Source: Actinoallomurus soli (GTDB lineage Bacteria > Actinomycetota > Actinomycetes > Streptosporangiales > Streptosporangiaceae). Taken from it: a stretch of 64,000 bases of DNA. Each line of letters begins with the position of its first letter. The first letter of the stretch is position 1. The translations under genes and the position numbers were made by a program. Below, piece by piece: positions 44,985-53,436 of the stretch. The stretch covers positions 99,883 to 163,882 of the forward strand of contig NZ_JAMXMV010000018.1 in the NCBI RefSeq assembly GCF_024055715.1, written 5' to 3'. A model generated the notes under the pieces. The model did not search any database. It was not told the DNA's origin and was given only the letters and a program-made list of their open reading frames with translations.

Positions 44985-46420
44985 GCGCCGTACGCCGCGA
45001 TCCGGGGGAGCAGGTCCGCGGCGGCGGCGATGTCGGTGTCGAGCGGCCGGTCCTCGACGGCCGGGTCCAGCGCGTCGGCGGCCTGGGCGTACACCTCGCC
45101 GAGCCGGTCCGGTGGCGTGCGGCCCTGCATCCGCAGCGCCCGCACCGCCGCGACGAGCTCGCAGGCCAGCGCGGTCCGGTAGGCCGTGACGACGTCGGTG
45201 GTGGCACGCGCCGACTGGGTGGCGAAGCCCGCGTGCTCCTCGACGCCCCGCGACAGCACGGCGCTGCCGAGCGCCGCGGGGGAGGCCAGCCGCCGGATGT
45301 CGGCGATGGCCGAGTGCGCGACGTACTCCAGGATCATGATCCCCGAGCCGGGCTCGCCCGGCGCCGCCTGGAACGCCTCGAGCCCGGTGAAGGACGGCTC
45401 CACGAGCGTGCCGAGCCGGGCCGCCGACAGCGCCGCCGTCTGGAACAGCGCCGCGCGGACGGAGTCGAGCGCCAGGCCCACCGACGCGGTGTGGAAGTTG
45501 CCGTTGTGCCAGACCGTACGGTTCACGACGTCGACCAGCGGGTTCTCGGCCGCCGCGTTGATCTCCCGGGTGACGATCCCCTCGGCCTGCTCGGCGACGT
45601 CCACGGCCGGCCCGTGCACCTGGGGGAACGCCCGGTAGCCGTACGGGTCCTGGATGCGCGCGGGGGTGACCTCCTCGGGCAGCAGGCCGCGGACCGCCTC
45701 GGCGACCCGGCGCTGCCCGGGGTGCGGGCACGCCTCGTGCACGGGCGCGGCGAAGGGCTCGGCCGAGCCGCGCACGGCCAGCAGCGACAGCGCGGCCACC
45801 GGGATCGAGGCGCGCAGCAGTTCGGTCACGTCCCGGACGGCCAGCGCGGCCTCGCCGAGGGTCGCGGCGTTCGAGCTGATGAAGGCCAGCGCGTCCGTGG
45901 GCCGCAGGGAGAAGCGCGGGCCGCCCGCGCCGCCCTGCCAGGGGCGCTCGCCGATCAGGCACAGCGCGGTCGAGGCGAGCGCGGTCAGGTCTCCGGTGCC
46001 GATCGCGCCGTACACCGGGATCGGCGGGATCAGCCAGCGGTTGACCACCTCGGCGAGCGTGCCGAGCACCTCCGGGTCGACGCCGGAGCCCCCGGCGGCG
46101 ATCTGGTTGAGGCGCACGACGAGCATCGCGCGGACGATCTCGGAGGCGAGCAGCGGCCCCGCCCCGCCGGCGTGGCTGCGCAGAAGGCGCAGGCCGTGGG
46201 CGTCGTCGTCCTCGATCGTGACGTTGCGGTTGGCGCCGACGCCCGTGGTCCGGCCGTAGACGGCCTGGCGGTCCGCGACCTCGCGGGCGACCTCCCACGC
46301 CTGCCGTGCCCGTTCCACCGCTTGTGGCGGAACTGTAACAAAGACGCCCTCTCGGGCGACTGCCGCTACGACCTCGCAGGTCAGGCCGCTACCGTGGACG
46401 GCTACGGATGTCGGACTCAT
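44978..46420 (-). CDS. Histidine-ammonia-lyase-family protein with altered cofactor triad
   Basis: This 480-residue protein has the lyase fold: YGRTTGVGANRNV (catalytic Tyr55 region), IQDPYGYRAFPQVHG, AAAENPLVDVV and WHNGNFHTASVGLALDSV. In HutH-type enzymes Ala-Ser-Gly cyclises to the MIO electrophile. Here the loop reads VYGAIGTGDLTALA, so Gly141-Thr142-Gly143 occupies that position and the loop is one residue shorter. Without MIO, deamination of plain histidine would be hard, whereas elimination of trimethylamine from a betaine would not need it. The setting between egt genes and a betaine-type transporter suggests an ergothionase- or hercynine-lyase-like role; this is inference. Confidence 0.82.
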   Translation of the reverse strand: MSPTSVAVHGSGLTCEVVAAVAREGVFVTVPPQAVERARQAWEVAREVADRQAVYGRTTGVGANRNVTIEDDDAHGLRLLRSHAGGAGPLLASEIVRAMLVVRLNQIAAGGSGVDPEVLGTLAEVVNRWLIPPIPVYGAIGTGDLTALASTALCLIGERPWQGGAGGPRFSLRPTDALAFISSNAATLGEAALAVRDVTELLRASIPVAALSLLAVRGSAEPFAAPVHEACPHPGQRRVAEAVRGLLPEEVTPARIQDPYGYRAFPQVHGPAVDVAEQAEGIVTREINAAAENPLVDVVNRTVWHNGNFHTASVGLALDSVRAALFQTAALSAARLGTLVEPSFTGLEAFQAAPGEPGSGIMILEYVAHSAIADIRRLASPAALGSAVLSRGVEEHAGFATQSARATTDVVTAYRTALACELVAAVRALRMQGRTPPDRLGEVYAQAADALDPAVEDRPLDTDIAAAADLLPRIAAYGAY

Positions 46421-46499
46421 CGGTGGAACCTTACGGCAAGCAGATAAATCACACTATCTTGACCTTTAATCCCGGATAACCCCAGGGGCTGAGCCACTC

Positions 46500-47321
46500 T
46501 TGATCCAATTCGATGGCGTAACGAAGCGCTACGCCGACGGCACCGTGGCCGTCGACGACCTCACGCTGCAGATTCCCACCGGCCAGATCACCGTGCTCGT
46601 CGGGCCCTCCGGCTGCGGCAAGACCACGACATTGCGGATGATAAACCGCCTGATCGAGCCGACCAGCGGCACCATCACCATCGACGGTGAGGACGTCCGC
46701 GCCCAGGACCCCGCCCGCCTGCGCCGCGGCATCGGCTACGTCATCCAGCACGCCGGCCTGTTCCCGCACCGGACGATCGTCGACAACATCGCCACCGTCC
46801 CGTACCTCCTCGGCTGGGACAAGAAGAAGGCCCGGACGACGGCGCTGGAGCTGATGGAGCGCGTCGGCCTCGACACCAAGATGGCCAAGCGCTACCCGTA
46901 CCAGCTGTCCGGCGGGCAGCAGCAGCGCGTCGGCGTCGCCCGCGCGCTCGCCGCCGACCCGCCCGTCATGCTGATGGACGAGCCGTTCAGCGCCGTCGAC
47001 CCGATCGTGCGCAAGAGCCTGCAGGAGGAGTTCATCCGGCTGCAGTCCGAGCTGCGCAAGACCATCGCGTTCGTCACCCACGACATCGACGAAGCGATCA
47101 AGCTCGGGCACACGGTCGCGGTGTTCAAGGTCGGCGGCGTCCTCGCCCAGCACTCAACGCCCGACGAGCTGCTGGCCGAACCGGCCGACGACTTCGTCCG
47201 GGAGTTCCTCGGCGGTGAGAAGGGCCTCAAGCGGCTACGCTTCAACCGCGACCTCGACCGCCAGGACGAGCCGGGCGCCGAGCGGCAGGACAAGCCTGAC
47301 GTCGAGGCGGCGGAGCGATGA
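46500..47321 (+). CDS. ABC transporter ATP-binding protein, OpuCA/EgtU-like
   Basis: This 273-residue ATPase has Walker A GPSGCGKTTT, signature LSGGQQQR, Walker B VMLMDEPF and the switch FVTHDIDEAIKLGHTVAVF. MIQFDGVTKRYADGTVAVDDL and the D-loop SAVDPIVRKSLQ place it in the quaternary-amine importer group. TTG at 46500 is the apparent start. It lacks CBS domains at the C-terminus. Its four-gene operon diverges from the lyase gene. Confidence 0.9.
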   Translation: MIQFDGVTKRYADGTVAVDDLTLQIPTGQITVLVGPSGCGKTTTLRMINRLIEPTSGTITIDGEDVRAQDPARLRRGIGYVIQHAGLFPHRTIVDNIATVPYLLGWDKKKARTTALELMERVGLDTKMAKRYPYQLSGGQQQRVGVARALAADPPVMLMDEPFSAVDPIVRKSLQEEFIRLQSELRKTIAFVTHDIDEAIKLGHTVAVFKVGGVLAQHSTPDELLAEPADDFVREFLGGEKGLKRLRFNRDLDRQDEPGAERQDKPDVEAAER

Positions 47322-48007
47322 CCCTGGCGGCGGCGAACGGCGGGGAGCCGCTGATCCGCTGGGACTGGATCGGTGACCACACCGGGCAGCTCGCCGACCT
47401 GACCGCCCACCATCTCAAGCTGGCGCTGCTGCCGATCCTGTTCGGCCTCATCGTCGCGATCCCGCTCGGCCTGCTGTGCGCGCGGTGGCGCTGGCTCTAC
47501 CCGCCGACGCTCGGCGTGGCCAACGTCCTGTACGGCCTGCCGTCGCTCGCGCTGTTCATGCTGTGCATCCCGTACTTCGGCATCGGCAGCGGCGGCCGCG
47601 CGGACTTCACCATCATCGTGCCGCTGACGCTGTTCTCCCTGTCGGTCCTCGTGCCGAACGTCGTCGACGGGCTCCGGTCGGTCCCCGATCCGGTCCGCCA
47701 GGCGGCCACCGCCATGGGGTTCGGCACGCTGCGGCGGCTGATCCAGGTCGAGCTGCCGATCGCGGTTCCCGTCGTCATCGCCGGGGCGCGGGTCGCGGCC
47801 GTCTCCTCGATCAGCCTGGTCAGCGTCGGGACCCTCATCGGCAACGGCGGGCTCGGGCAGCTGTTCGTCGATGGGTACTCCCGTGACTTCACGACGCCGA
47901 TCATCGTCTCCTGCGTGCTGATCATCGTTCTCGCGCTGGTCAGCGACGGCGTCCTCGTCGCCGCGCAGCGCCTGCTCACGCCCTGGGCCCGGAGGGGGAC
48001 GCGATGA
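47318..48007 (+). CDS. ABC transporter permease, quaternary-amine type (first)
   Basis: This 229-residue permease has about five hydrophobic helices and the EAA-type loop DPVRQAATAMGFGTLRRLIQVELPIAVPVVIAG, typical of OpuCB/ProW-like permeases. Its ATG overlaps the ATPase stop by four bases. It should form a heterodimer with the next permease. Confidence 0.9.
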   Translation: MTLAAANGGEPLIRWDWIGDHTGQLADLTAHHLKLALLPILFGLIVAIPLGLLCARWRWLYPPTLGVANVLYGLPSLALFMLCIPYFGIGSGGRADFTIIVPLTLFSLSVLVPNVVDGLRSVPDPVRQAATAMGFGTLRRLIQVELPIAVPVVIAGARVAAVSSISLVSVGTLIGNGGLGQLFVDGYSRDFTTPIIVSCVLIIVLALVSDGVLVAAQRLLTPWARRGTR

Positions 48008-48675
48008 ACCTGGCCGACCAGATCAGGGCCGCCTGGACCTGGCTCACCGCCTCGGCGCACTGGAGCGGCGGCGAGGGCATCCCGCACCGCCTGCTCGAAC
48101 ACCTCGGGTACAGCGCGCTGGCCCTCGTGATCGCCGCGCTCATCGCGCTGCCGCTCGGCGCTCTCGTCGGTCACACCGGCCGCGGCGGGTTCGCCGTCGT
48201 CACCGTCGCCAACTTCGCGCGGGCCATCCCCACGCTGGGCCTGCTCCTGCTCGTCGTCACCGTGACGTCCATCGGCCTCACGCCCGTGATCATCCCGCTG
48301 ATCGCGCTGGCGACCCCGCCGATCCTCGTCAACACGTACGAGGGCGTTCGCGGCGTCGACCCCGACATCAAGGACGCCGCCCGCGGGATGGGCATGACGG
48401 GGACCGGCATCCTGCTCAAGGCCGAGGTGCCGGTGGCCATGCCGCTCATCCTCCTCGGCCTGCGCACGGCCGCCATCCAGGTCGTCGCCACCGCGACCAT
48501 CGCCGCGTACGCCGGCATCGGCGGGCTCGGCCGCTACATCGTCGACGGCCTCGCCCGCAAGGACTACCCCTCGGTCGTCGGCGGCTCGGTGCTCGTCGTC
48601 CTGCTCGCCGTCATCGTCCAGCTCGCCTTCGTCGGCATCCGCCGAGCGGTCGTCTCCCGCGGCCTGCGCAACTGA
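48004..48675 (+). CDS. ABC transporter permease, quaternary-amine type (second)
   Basis: This 223-residue permease has the EAA-type loop DPDIKDAARGMGMTGTGILLKAEVPVAMPLILLG and the conserved helix VVATATIAAYAGIGGLGRYIVDGLA. The four-base overlap with the first permease indicates coupled translation. It is similar in layout to OpuCD. Confidence 0.92.
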   Translation: MNLADQIRAAWTWLTASAHWSGGEGIPHRLLEHLGYSALALVIAALIALPLGALVGHTGRGGFAVVTVANFARAIPTLGLLLLVVTVTSIGLTPVIIPLIALATPPILVNTYEGVRGVDPDIKDAARGMGMTGTGILLKAEVPVAMPLILLGLRTAAIQVVATATIAAYAGIGGLGRYIVDGLARKDYPSVVGGSVLVVLLAVIVQLAFVGIRRAVVSRGLRN

Positions 48676-48704
48676 GACCTGATGATTCAACGGAAGGAAT
48701 CAGC

Positions 48705-49643
48705 ATGATCCGCATCGTTCGTGGCGCCGCCCTCGGCGTGACGGTCGCCCTCGCGCTCGCCGCCTGCGGAGGCGGCGGAGGCGACAAGAACGGCGGCAAC
48801 CCGCTCGACCAGAAGTCCAGCGGCGGCGGCGCGGGCAGCGTCGTCGTCGGCTCGGCCAACTTCCCCGAGAGCCAGCTGCTCGGCGAGGTGTACGCCCAGG
48901 CCCTGGAGGCCAAGGGAGTCAAGGTCACCAAGAAGTTCAACATCGGCAGCCGCGAGGTCTACTACGACCAGGTCAAGTCCGGTGCCATCACCGTGATGCC
49001 GGAGTACAACGGCGCGCTGCTGACCACGTCGGTCGACAAGAGCAGCACGGCCGTGACGACCGACCAGGTGAACTCCGAGCTCAAGGCGAAGCTGCCGTCG
49101 ACGCTGGAGGTCCTCGACTCGTCCAAGGCCGAGGACAAGGACTCGGTGACGGTCAACTCCCAGACCGCCGCCAAGTACCACCTGAAGTCGATCGCCGACC
49201 TCAAGTCGGTGGCCGGGCAGCTCACGATCGGCGGTCCGTCGGAGTTCAAGACCCGCCAGCAGGGCCTGGTCGGGCTGGAGAGCAAGTACGGCCTGAAGTT
49301 CAAGAAGTTCCAGCCGTTCGACGCCAACGCGCAGACGACGCTGGTCAAGCTGCTGAAGAACGACAGCATCCAGGCCGCCGACCTGTTCACCACCGACCCG
49401 ACGATCACGGCCAACAAGTTCGTCGTGCTGGAGGACCCGCAGAACGTCTTCAGCGCGCAGAACGTCACGCCGCTGGTCTACAAGTCCGGCCTCAACGCGA
49501 CCGGCGTGGCCGCTCTGAACGCCGTCTCGGCCAAGCTCACCACGCAGGACCTGCTCGCCATGATGACCAAGGTCGTCAGCGACAAGGACGACGCGAGCAC
49601 CGTCGCCAAGGACTGGCTCAAGCAGGCCGGCCTCGGCGGCTGA
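48705..49643 (+). CDS. Substrate-binding lipoprotein, OpuAC/EgtU-like
   Basis: This 312-residue protein has a lipobox, LALAACGGG with Cys22 as the probable lipid-modified residue, then a Gly/Lys-rich spacer. The binding domain has VVVGSANFPESQLLGEVYAQALEAKG, GSREVYYDQVKSGAITVMPEYNGALL and TIGGPSEFKTRQQGLVGLESKYGLKF. These are typical of glycine-betaine/choline-binding proteins. With egt genes beside it, ergothioneine or hercynine is a reasonable ligand, but betaine or choline cannot be excluded. Confidence 0.9.
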   Translation: MIRIVRGAALGVTVALALAACGGGGGDKNGGNPLDQKSSGGGAGSVVVGSANFPESQLLGEVYAQALEAKGVKVTKKFNIGSREVYYDQVKSGAITVMPEYNGALLTTSVDKSSTAVTTDQVNSELKAKLPSTLEVLDSSKAEDKDSVTVNSQTAAKYHLKSIADLKSVAGQLTIGGPSEFKTRQQGLVGLESKYGLKFKKFQPFDANAQTTLVKLLKNDSIQAADLFTTDPTITANKFVVLEDPQNVFSAQNVTPLVYKSGLNATGVAALNAVSAKLTTQDLLAMMTKVVSDKDDASTVAKDWLKQAGLGG

Positions 49644-49662
49644 CCCCTGGCCGATCAGGTAC

Positions 49663-49694
49663 CGCGGCCCCTCGGCGATCGCCGAGGGGCCGCG
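49663..49694 (+). terminator. Terminator of the ABC transporter operon
   Basis: CGCGGCCCCTCGGCG and its reverse complement form a 15-bp perfect stem, with only two bases between the arms, 20 bases after the stop of the binding protein. Confidence 0.85.
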
Positions 49695-49722
49695 TGGCCA
49701 GGACGGGGGAAGGGCACGTGAG

Positions 49723-50550
49723 GTGAGCGCACGGGAACAGGCACGGTGGACCAGGGCGCGGCTCGGCCGGGACGGACCCTCGCTCGACCTGCTCACCGCC
49801 CGCTTCGACAAGCACGTCTACGCCCCGCACGCGCACGAGGAGCTCACCGTCGGCGTCTGCGTGGGCGGCGTGGAGTCCATCGACTACCGCGGCGGCCGCA
49901 TCCGTACGGGCCCAGGCTCGATCATCGTCCTCGAGCCCGGCGAGATGCACACCGGCGGCCCCGCCACACCGATCGCCGGCTACGCCTACCTCGCCCTGTA
50001 CGCCGACCCCGCCCTGGTCACCGACGGCGTCCGAGGCGGCCTTCCGCACTTTCGTGAGCCGCTGCTCGACGACCCCGAACTCGCCGGGGCCCTGCGCGCC
50101 GCGCACATCGACCTCGTCCGCCGCCCCGACCCCCTGGAGGCTGAGTGCCGCCTCCCCTGGCTGCTGACCGCGCTCGCCCGCCGGCACTCCACCGCCCGCC
50201 CGGTGAGCGACACGGTCCCGGGCGCCGCCCGGATCGCCCGCACCGTCCGCGACCGCCTGGCCGGCGACCTCACCGCCCCGCCCTCGCTCACCGGCCTCGC
50301 CGCCGAGCTGGGCCTGTCCCGCTACCAGCTCCTGCGCGCCTTCCGCACGGCGACGGGGGTCCCGCCGTACGCGTGGCTCGCCCAGTACCGCGTGACCAGA
50401 GCCCGCGCGCTCCTGGAGTCCGGGTTGCGGCCCGCCGAGGTGGCCGCACTCGTCGGGTTCGCCGATCAGGCGCACCTGACCCGGTGGTTCCGGCGGGTGC
50501 TGGGCGTGACACCGGCGGCGTACCGCACCAGCGTGGCAGGGGCGGCGTAG
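49723..50550 (+). CDS. AraC-family regulator
   Basis: This 275-residue protein has an N-terminal cupin (YAPHAHEELTVGVCVGGVESI, GSIIVLEPGEMHTG) and two C-terminal helix-turn-helix motifs (LTGLAAELGLSRYQLLRAFRTATG; PAEVAALVGFADQAHLTRWFRRVLGVTPAAYR). The start is GTG 49723. It lies 50 bases upstream of an EamA-type transporter gene and probably controls it, a common pairing in actinomycetes. Confidence 0.9.
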   Translation: MSAREQARWTRARLGRDGPSLDLLTARFDKHVYAPHAHEELTVGVCVGGVESIDYRGGRIRTGPGSIIVLEPGEMHTGGPATPIAGYAYLALYADPALVTDGVRGGLPHFREPLLDDPELAGALRAAHIDLVRRPDPLEAECRLPWLLTALARRHSTARPVSDTVPGAARIARTVRDRLAGDLTAPPSLTGLAAELGLSRYQLLRAFRTATGVPPYAWLAQYRVTRARALLESGLRPAEVAALVGFADQAHLTRWFRRVLGVTPAAYRTSVAGAA

Positions 50551-50600
50551 CCGCAACAGCGTTCAAGACGGCCCCATCCGGGCGGCCCGATACTCGCCGC

Positions 50601-51530
50601 ATGACTGCACGTGGCTGGTTCCTCTTCTCCCTGATGGGAGTGGTCTGGGGCATCCCCTACCTGATGATCAAGGTGGCGGTGGACGCGGTGTCCCCGTCCA
50701 CGGTGGTGTTCACACGCTGCGCGCTCGGCGCCGTCCTGCTGCTGCCCTTCGCGCTGCGGCAGGGCGGCCTGGTCCGCACCGCGCGGGCGCACTGGCGTCC
50801 CCTGCTGGCCTTCGCGTGCACCGAGATCATCGTCCCCTGGTTCACCCTCAGCGACGCCGAGCGCCATCTGTCCAGCTCCACGGCGGGCCTGCTGATCGCG
50901 GGCGTGCCGATCGTCGGAGTCGTCGTGGCCCGCTTCTTCGGCGGCACCGACCGGCTCGGGCTCCGGCGGGCGGCCGGCCTGACGGTGGGCCTCGCGGGTG
51001 TCGCGGTCCTCACCGCACCGCACCTGACCGGCGGTGACGCCCGCTCCCTCGCCGAGGTGCTGGCGACCGTGGTGGGGTACGCCACGGCCCCGCTGATCGC
51101 CGCGCGCCACCTGAAGGGCGTCTCCTCACTCCAGCTCACGGCCGCCTGCCTGGCCCTGGCCACCGTGGTCTACGCGCCCGCGGCCGCCGTCACCGGCCCG
51201 TCCGCCATGCCGTCCGCCGAGGTCCTGGCCGCCCTCGCCGGTCTCGGCGTCGTGTGCACCGCGATCGCGTTCGTGGCCTTCCTGGAGCTGATCAAGGAGG
51301 CGGGCCCCGCGCGCGCCACCGTCATCACGTACGTCAACCCGGCGGTCGCGGTGGCGGCCGGGGCGGTGTTCCTCGGCGAACCGTTGACGCCCGGGGTCGT
51401 CACCGCCTTCGTCCTGATCCTGGCCGGATCGGTCCTGGCGACGGCGGGCCCCGCCACCGGTGAGCCGCGTACGCCTGATACGGCCCCTACGCCCGAGGCC
51501 TTGGCCGGCGCGGTGGACGAGTCCGGCTGA
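50601..51530 (+). CDS. EamA/DMT-family transporter
   Basis: This 309-residue protein has about ten hydrophobic helices in two EamA halves: MTARGWFLFSLMGVVWGIPYLMIK at the start, and TAIAFVAFLELIKEAGPARATVITYVNPAVAVAAGAVFLGE in the second half. ATG 50601 is chosen; upstream reading frames are artefacts. It is expected to export a metabolite, possibly an amino acid. A Pro/Thr-rich tail follows the last helix. Confidence 0.9.
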   Translation: MTARGWFLFSLMGVVWGIPYLMIKVAVDAVSPSTVVFTRCALGAVLLLPFALRQGGLVRTARAHWRPLLAFACTEIIVPWFTLSDAERHLSSSTAGLLIAGVPIVGVVVARFFGGTDRLGLRRAAGLTVGLAGVAVLTAPHLTGGDARSLAEVLATVVGYATAPLIAARHLKGVSSLQLTAACLALATVVYAPAAAVTGPSAMPSAEVLAALAGLGVVCTAIAFVAFLELIKEAGPARATVITYVNPAVAVAAGAVFLGEPLTPGVVTAFVLILAGSVLATAGPATGEPRTPDTAPTPEALAGAVDESG

Positions 51531-51557
51531 CGGCCGCGCGCACCCCGGGGCGCGTCG

Positions 51558-52460
51558 TCACATCGCGCGCAGGCGGTCGCGGAGGGCACGCGCGACCCGT
51601 CCCATCAGCGCCTCGGCCTCGGGCTGGTGCAGGGCCGGCACCCGCGACCCGGTGAACGCCGCGACCCCGAAGACCCGGCCGTCGGCGTGCTCGACCACCC
51701 CCACCTCGTGGCGGAGGTTGAGGAGCGTCCCGGTCTTGGAGGACCAGCGGGTCGCGTCGGACCGGAAATCGGGTGCGAGGCGCTGCCGCAGCACGTTGTC
51801 GCCCATGAGCTCCCGGACCCGCGCGGCGACGTCCGGGTCGATCTTCGACGGCGTCCACAGCGCCTGCAGCAGGTCCAGGTACGCCCGCGGGGATCCGGAG
51901 TTGGCGAGGGTCACGTCGAGCTGCGGGATGCGGTGGCCCCGCCCGGTCGTGCCCGCCTCGATCGCCAGGACATGGGCCAGGTGCGCGTCCTCCGGGGGCA
52001 GCAGTTCGGCGAGCGTCCCGGTCAGCTCGCGGATCGTGTGCCGTACCGTGACGCCGCGCACGCCCAGCTCCTGCAGGATCGCGGCGACCTCGGCCGGCGG
52101 CGTGAGGGCGAACAGCGCGTCCGTCGCGGCGTTGTCGCTGACGGCCATGCTGAGGTAGAGCAGGTCGTCGACGGCGATCCGCGTGGCGTGCCGGAACCTG
52201 CTCAGCCCACTCGGCCCGGGTGCCGCGGCGCCCGGCTCGATCGAGATCTGCGCCGCGCCGTCGAGCTCCCCGCGCCGTATGCGCTCGAGCGTCGCGATCG
52301 AGAGCGGGATCTTCACCAGGGAGGCGACCGGGAACTCCAGGTCCGGATCGATGCCCAGCTCGTCGCCGGAGCGCAGGTCCCGGACCAGGAACGACCCGCT
52401 CAGCCCGGCGTCGTCCAGGGCCGTGCGCAGGTCACGGAGCAACCCCTCGACGCCCGTCAC
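51558..52460 (-). CDS. blaB: Cytoplasmic class A beta-lactamase-like protein (BlaB-like)
   Basis: This 300-residue protein has SxxK at Ser47/Lys50 (VASLVKIPLS), SDN at 108-110 and KTG at Lys242-Gly244, but no signal peptide. The omega-loop equivalent reads RELTGTL (Glu145), without the usual Asn. Its ATG overlaps the LysR stop by four bases. In Streptomyces cacaoi, blaA (LysR) and blaB (beta-lactamase-like, regulatory) form such a pair divergent from blaL. I therefore favour a regulatory or sensing role over drug hydrolysis. Confidence 0.8.
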   Translation of the reverse strand: MTGVEGLLRDLRTALDDAGLSGSFLVRDLRSGDELGIDPDLEFPVASLVKIPLSIATLERIRRGELDGAAQISIEPGAAAPGPSGLSRFRHATRIAVDDLLYLSMAVSDNAATDALFALTPPAEVAAILQELGVRGVTVRHTIRELTGTLAELLPPEDAHLAHVLAIEAGTTGRGHRIPQLDVTLANSGSPRAYLDLLQALWTPSKIDPDVAARVRELMGDNVLRQRLAPDFRSDATRWSSKTGTLLNLRHEVGVVEHADGRVFGVAAFTGSRVPALHQPEAEALMGRVARALRDRLRAM

Positions 52461-53353
52461 CGTACCGCGCCTCCCTCGGTCTCATCGGCGCCCAGGCAGC
52501 GGGCGATCTCCGCGCGGAGCCGGACCCGGACGCGCTCGGCGTCGTCGCCGATGCCGGCGGCCACCTCGAAGCCGCGCCCGACGCCGACCTCGCCGATCGG
52601 ACGCCAGTGCAGCCCGAGCTCCCCGGCCTGGCGCGGCGAGCACAGGAGGAGATCCCCCGACGCCACCGCCTCCGCGGCCGCGGCGACGAGAGTACCCGCG
52701 ACGGCGACCTGGGCGGGCAACAGGCCGACCGCGTCGCGGACCCGGAACAGGCGGTCCCGGACGTGCGGCACGTCGTCCTCGGGCTGGATCCAGATCCGGC
52801 GCGGCCGTGCCGCGAGGGCGGCGCGGCCCGGCCGCAGGGTCTCCAGGTAGATGGTCCGGGCGGCGGGAGCGGCCGTGCCCGCCAGCCCGAGGGCCACGGA
52901 CCAGGTGCCCTCGTCCGGCGGCACCGCCGTCAGGGCGGCGCGGACCTCACGGGACCGGACGAGCTCGGCGCGTTCGGCCGGCGGCGCCGGCTGGAAGTCC
53001 AGGTAGACGCCCTTGCGGCGCGCCTCGGCGGTGAGCAGGGCCAGGTCGCGTACGGAGCAGACATCGGGGACGGCGAGCCGGAGCGGGCTGAGCTTGGCGC
53101 GTTCGGCCTCGTCCTCCATGGCCTCCGCCAGCCGCACGAGGCGCTTGGCCGACGGCAGCATGTCGCGACCGAATCGGGTGAGCGTCACCCGGCGCGAGGA
53201 CCGGTCGAGCAGGCGCTCGCCGAGGTGCTTCTCCAGGGCGGCGATCCGGCGGCTCGCCACCGGCTGGGGGATCCGCGCCGCCGCGGCTCCCTCGGTGAAG
53301 CTGCCGTGCTCGCTGACGCTCACGAACGCACGCCACGCCCCGAGGAGATCCAC
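52457..53353 (-). CDS. blaA: LysR-family beta-lactamase regulator (BlaA/AmpR-like)
   Basis: This 298-residue protein has the LysR helix-turn-helix AWRAFVSVSEHGSFTEGAAAARIPQPVASRRIAALEKHLGERLLDRSSRRVTLT and an effector domain. It is divergent from the blaL gene with a T-N11-A palindrome between them and is coupled to the BlaB-like gene. By analogy with S. cacaoi BlaA it should activate the beta-lactamase gene. Confidence 0.87.
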   Translation of the reverse strand: MDLLGAWRAFVSVSEHGSFTEGAAAARIPQPVASRRIAALEKHLGERLLDRSSRRVTLTRFGRDMLPSAKRLVRLAEAMEDEAERAKLSPLRLAVPDVCSVRDLALLTAEARRKGVYLDFQPAPPAERAELVRSREVRAALTAVPPDEGTWSVALGLAGTAAPAARTIYLETLRPGRAALAARPRRIWIQPEDDVPHVRDRLFRVRDAVGLLPAQVAVAGTLVAAAAEAVASGDLLLCSPRQAGELGLHWRPIGEVGVGRGFEVAAGIGDDAERVRVRLRAEIARCLGADETEGGAVR

Positions 53354-53364
53354 GACCAGAGTTT

Positions 53365-53379
53365 ATGCTGTTTCAGCAT
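53365..53379. promoter_or_regulatory. LysR box between blaA and blaL
   Basis: ATGCTGTTTCAGCAT is a perfect palindrome (ATGCTG/CAGCAT around TTT) that contains the LysR T-N11-A motif. It lies 11 bases from the blaA start and 57 bases from blaL. Confidence 0.75.
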
Positions 53380-53436
53380 TGAATCGCCCGTTTACGTCTT
53401 TGACCGCATACGAGGGCCGTCGGAAGACTCCCCGGC

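Noticed and set aside
43947..46298. A 783-residue minus-strand frame overlapping the LacI and lyase genes
   Set aside because: It is out of frame with the lyase and antisense to the LacI gene; its sequence is Arg/Gly-rich with no known domain.
46442..46459. AGATA-N8-TATCT between the lyase and ABC genes as a LacI site
   Set aside because: It shares no sequence with the TGAACCGGTTCA boxes, and the arms are short, so it was not called an operator.
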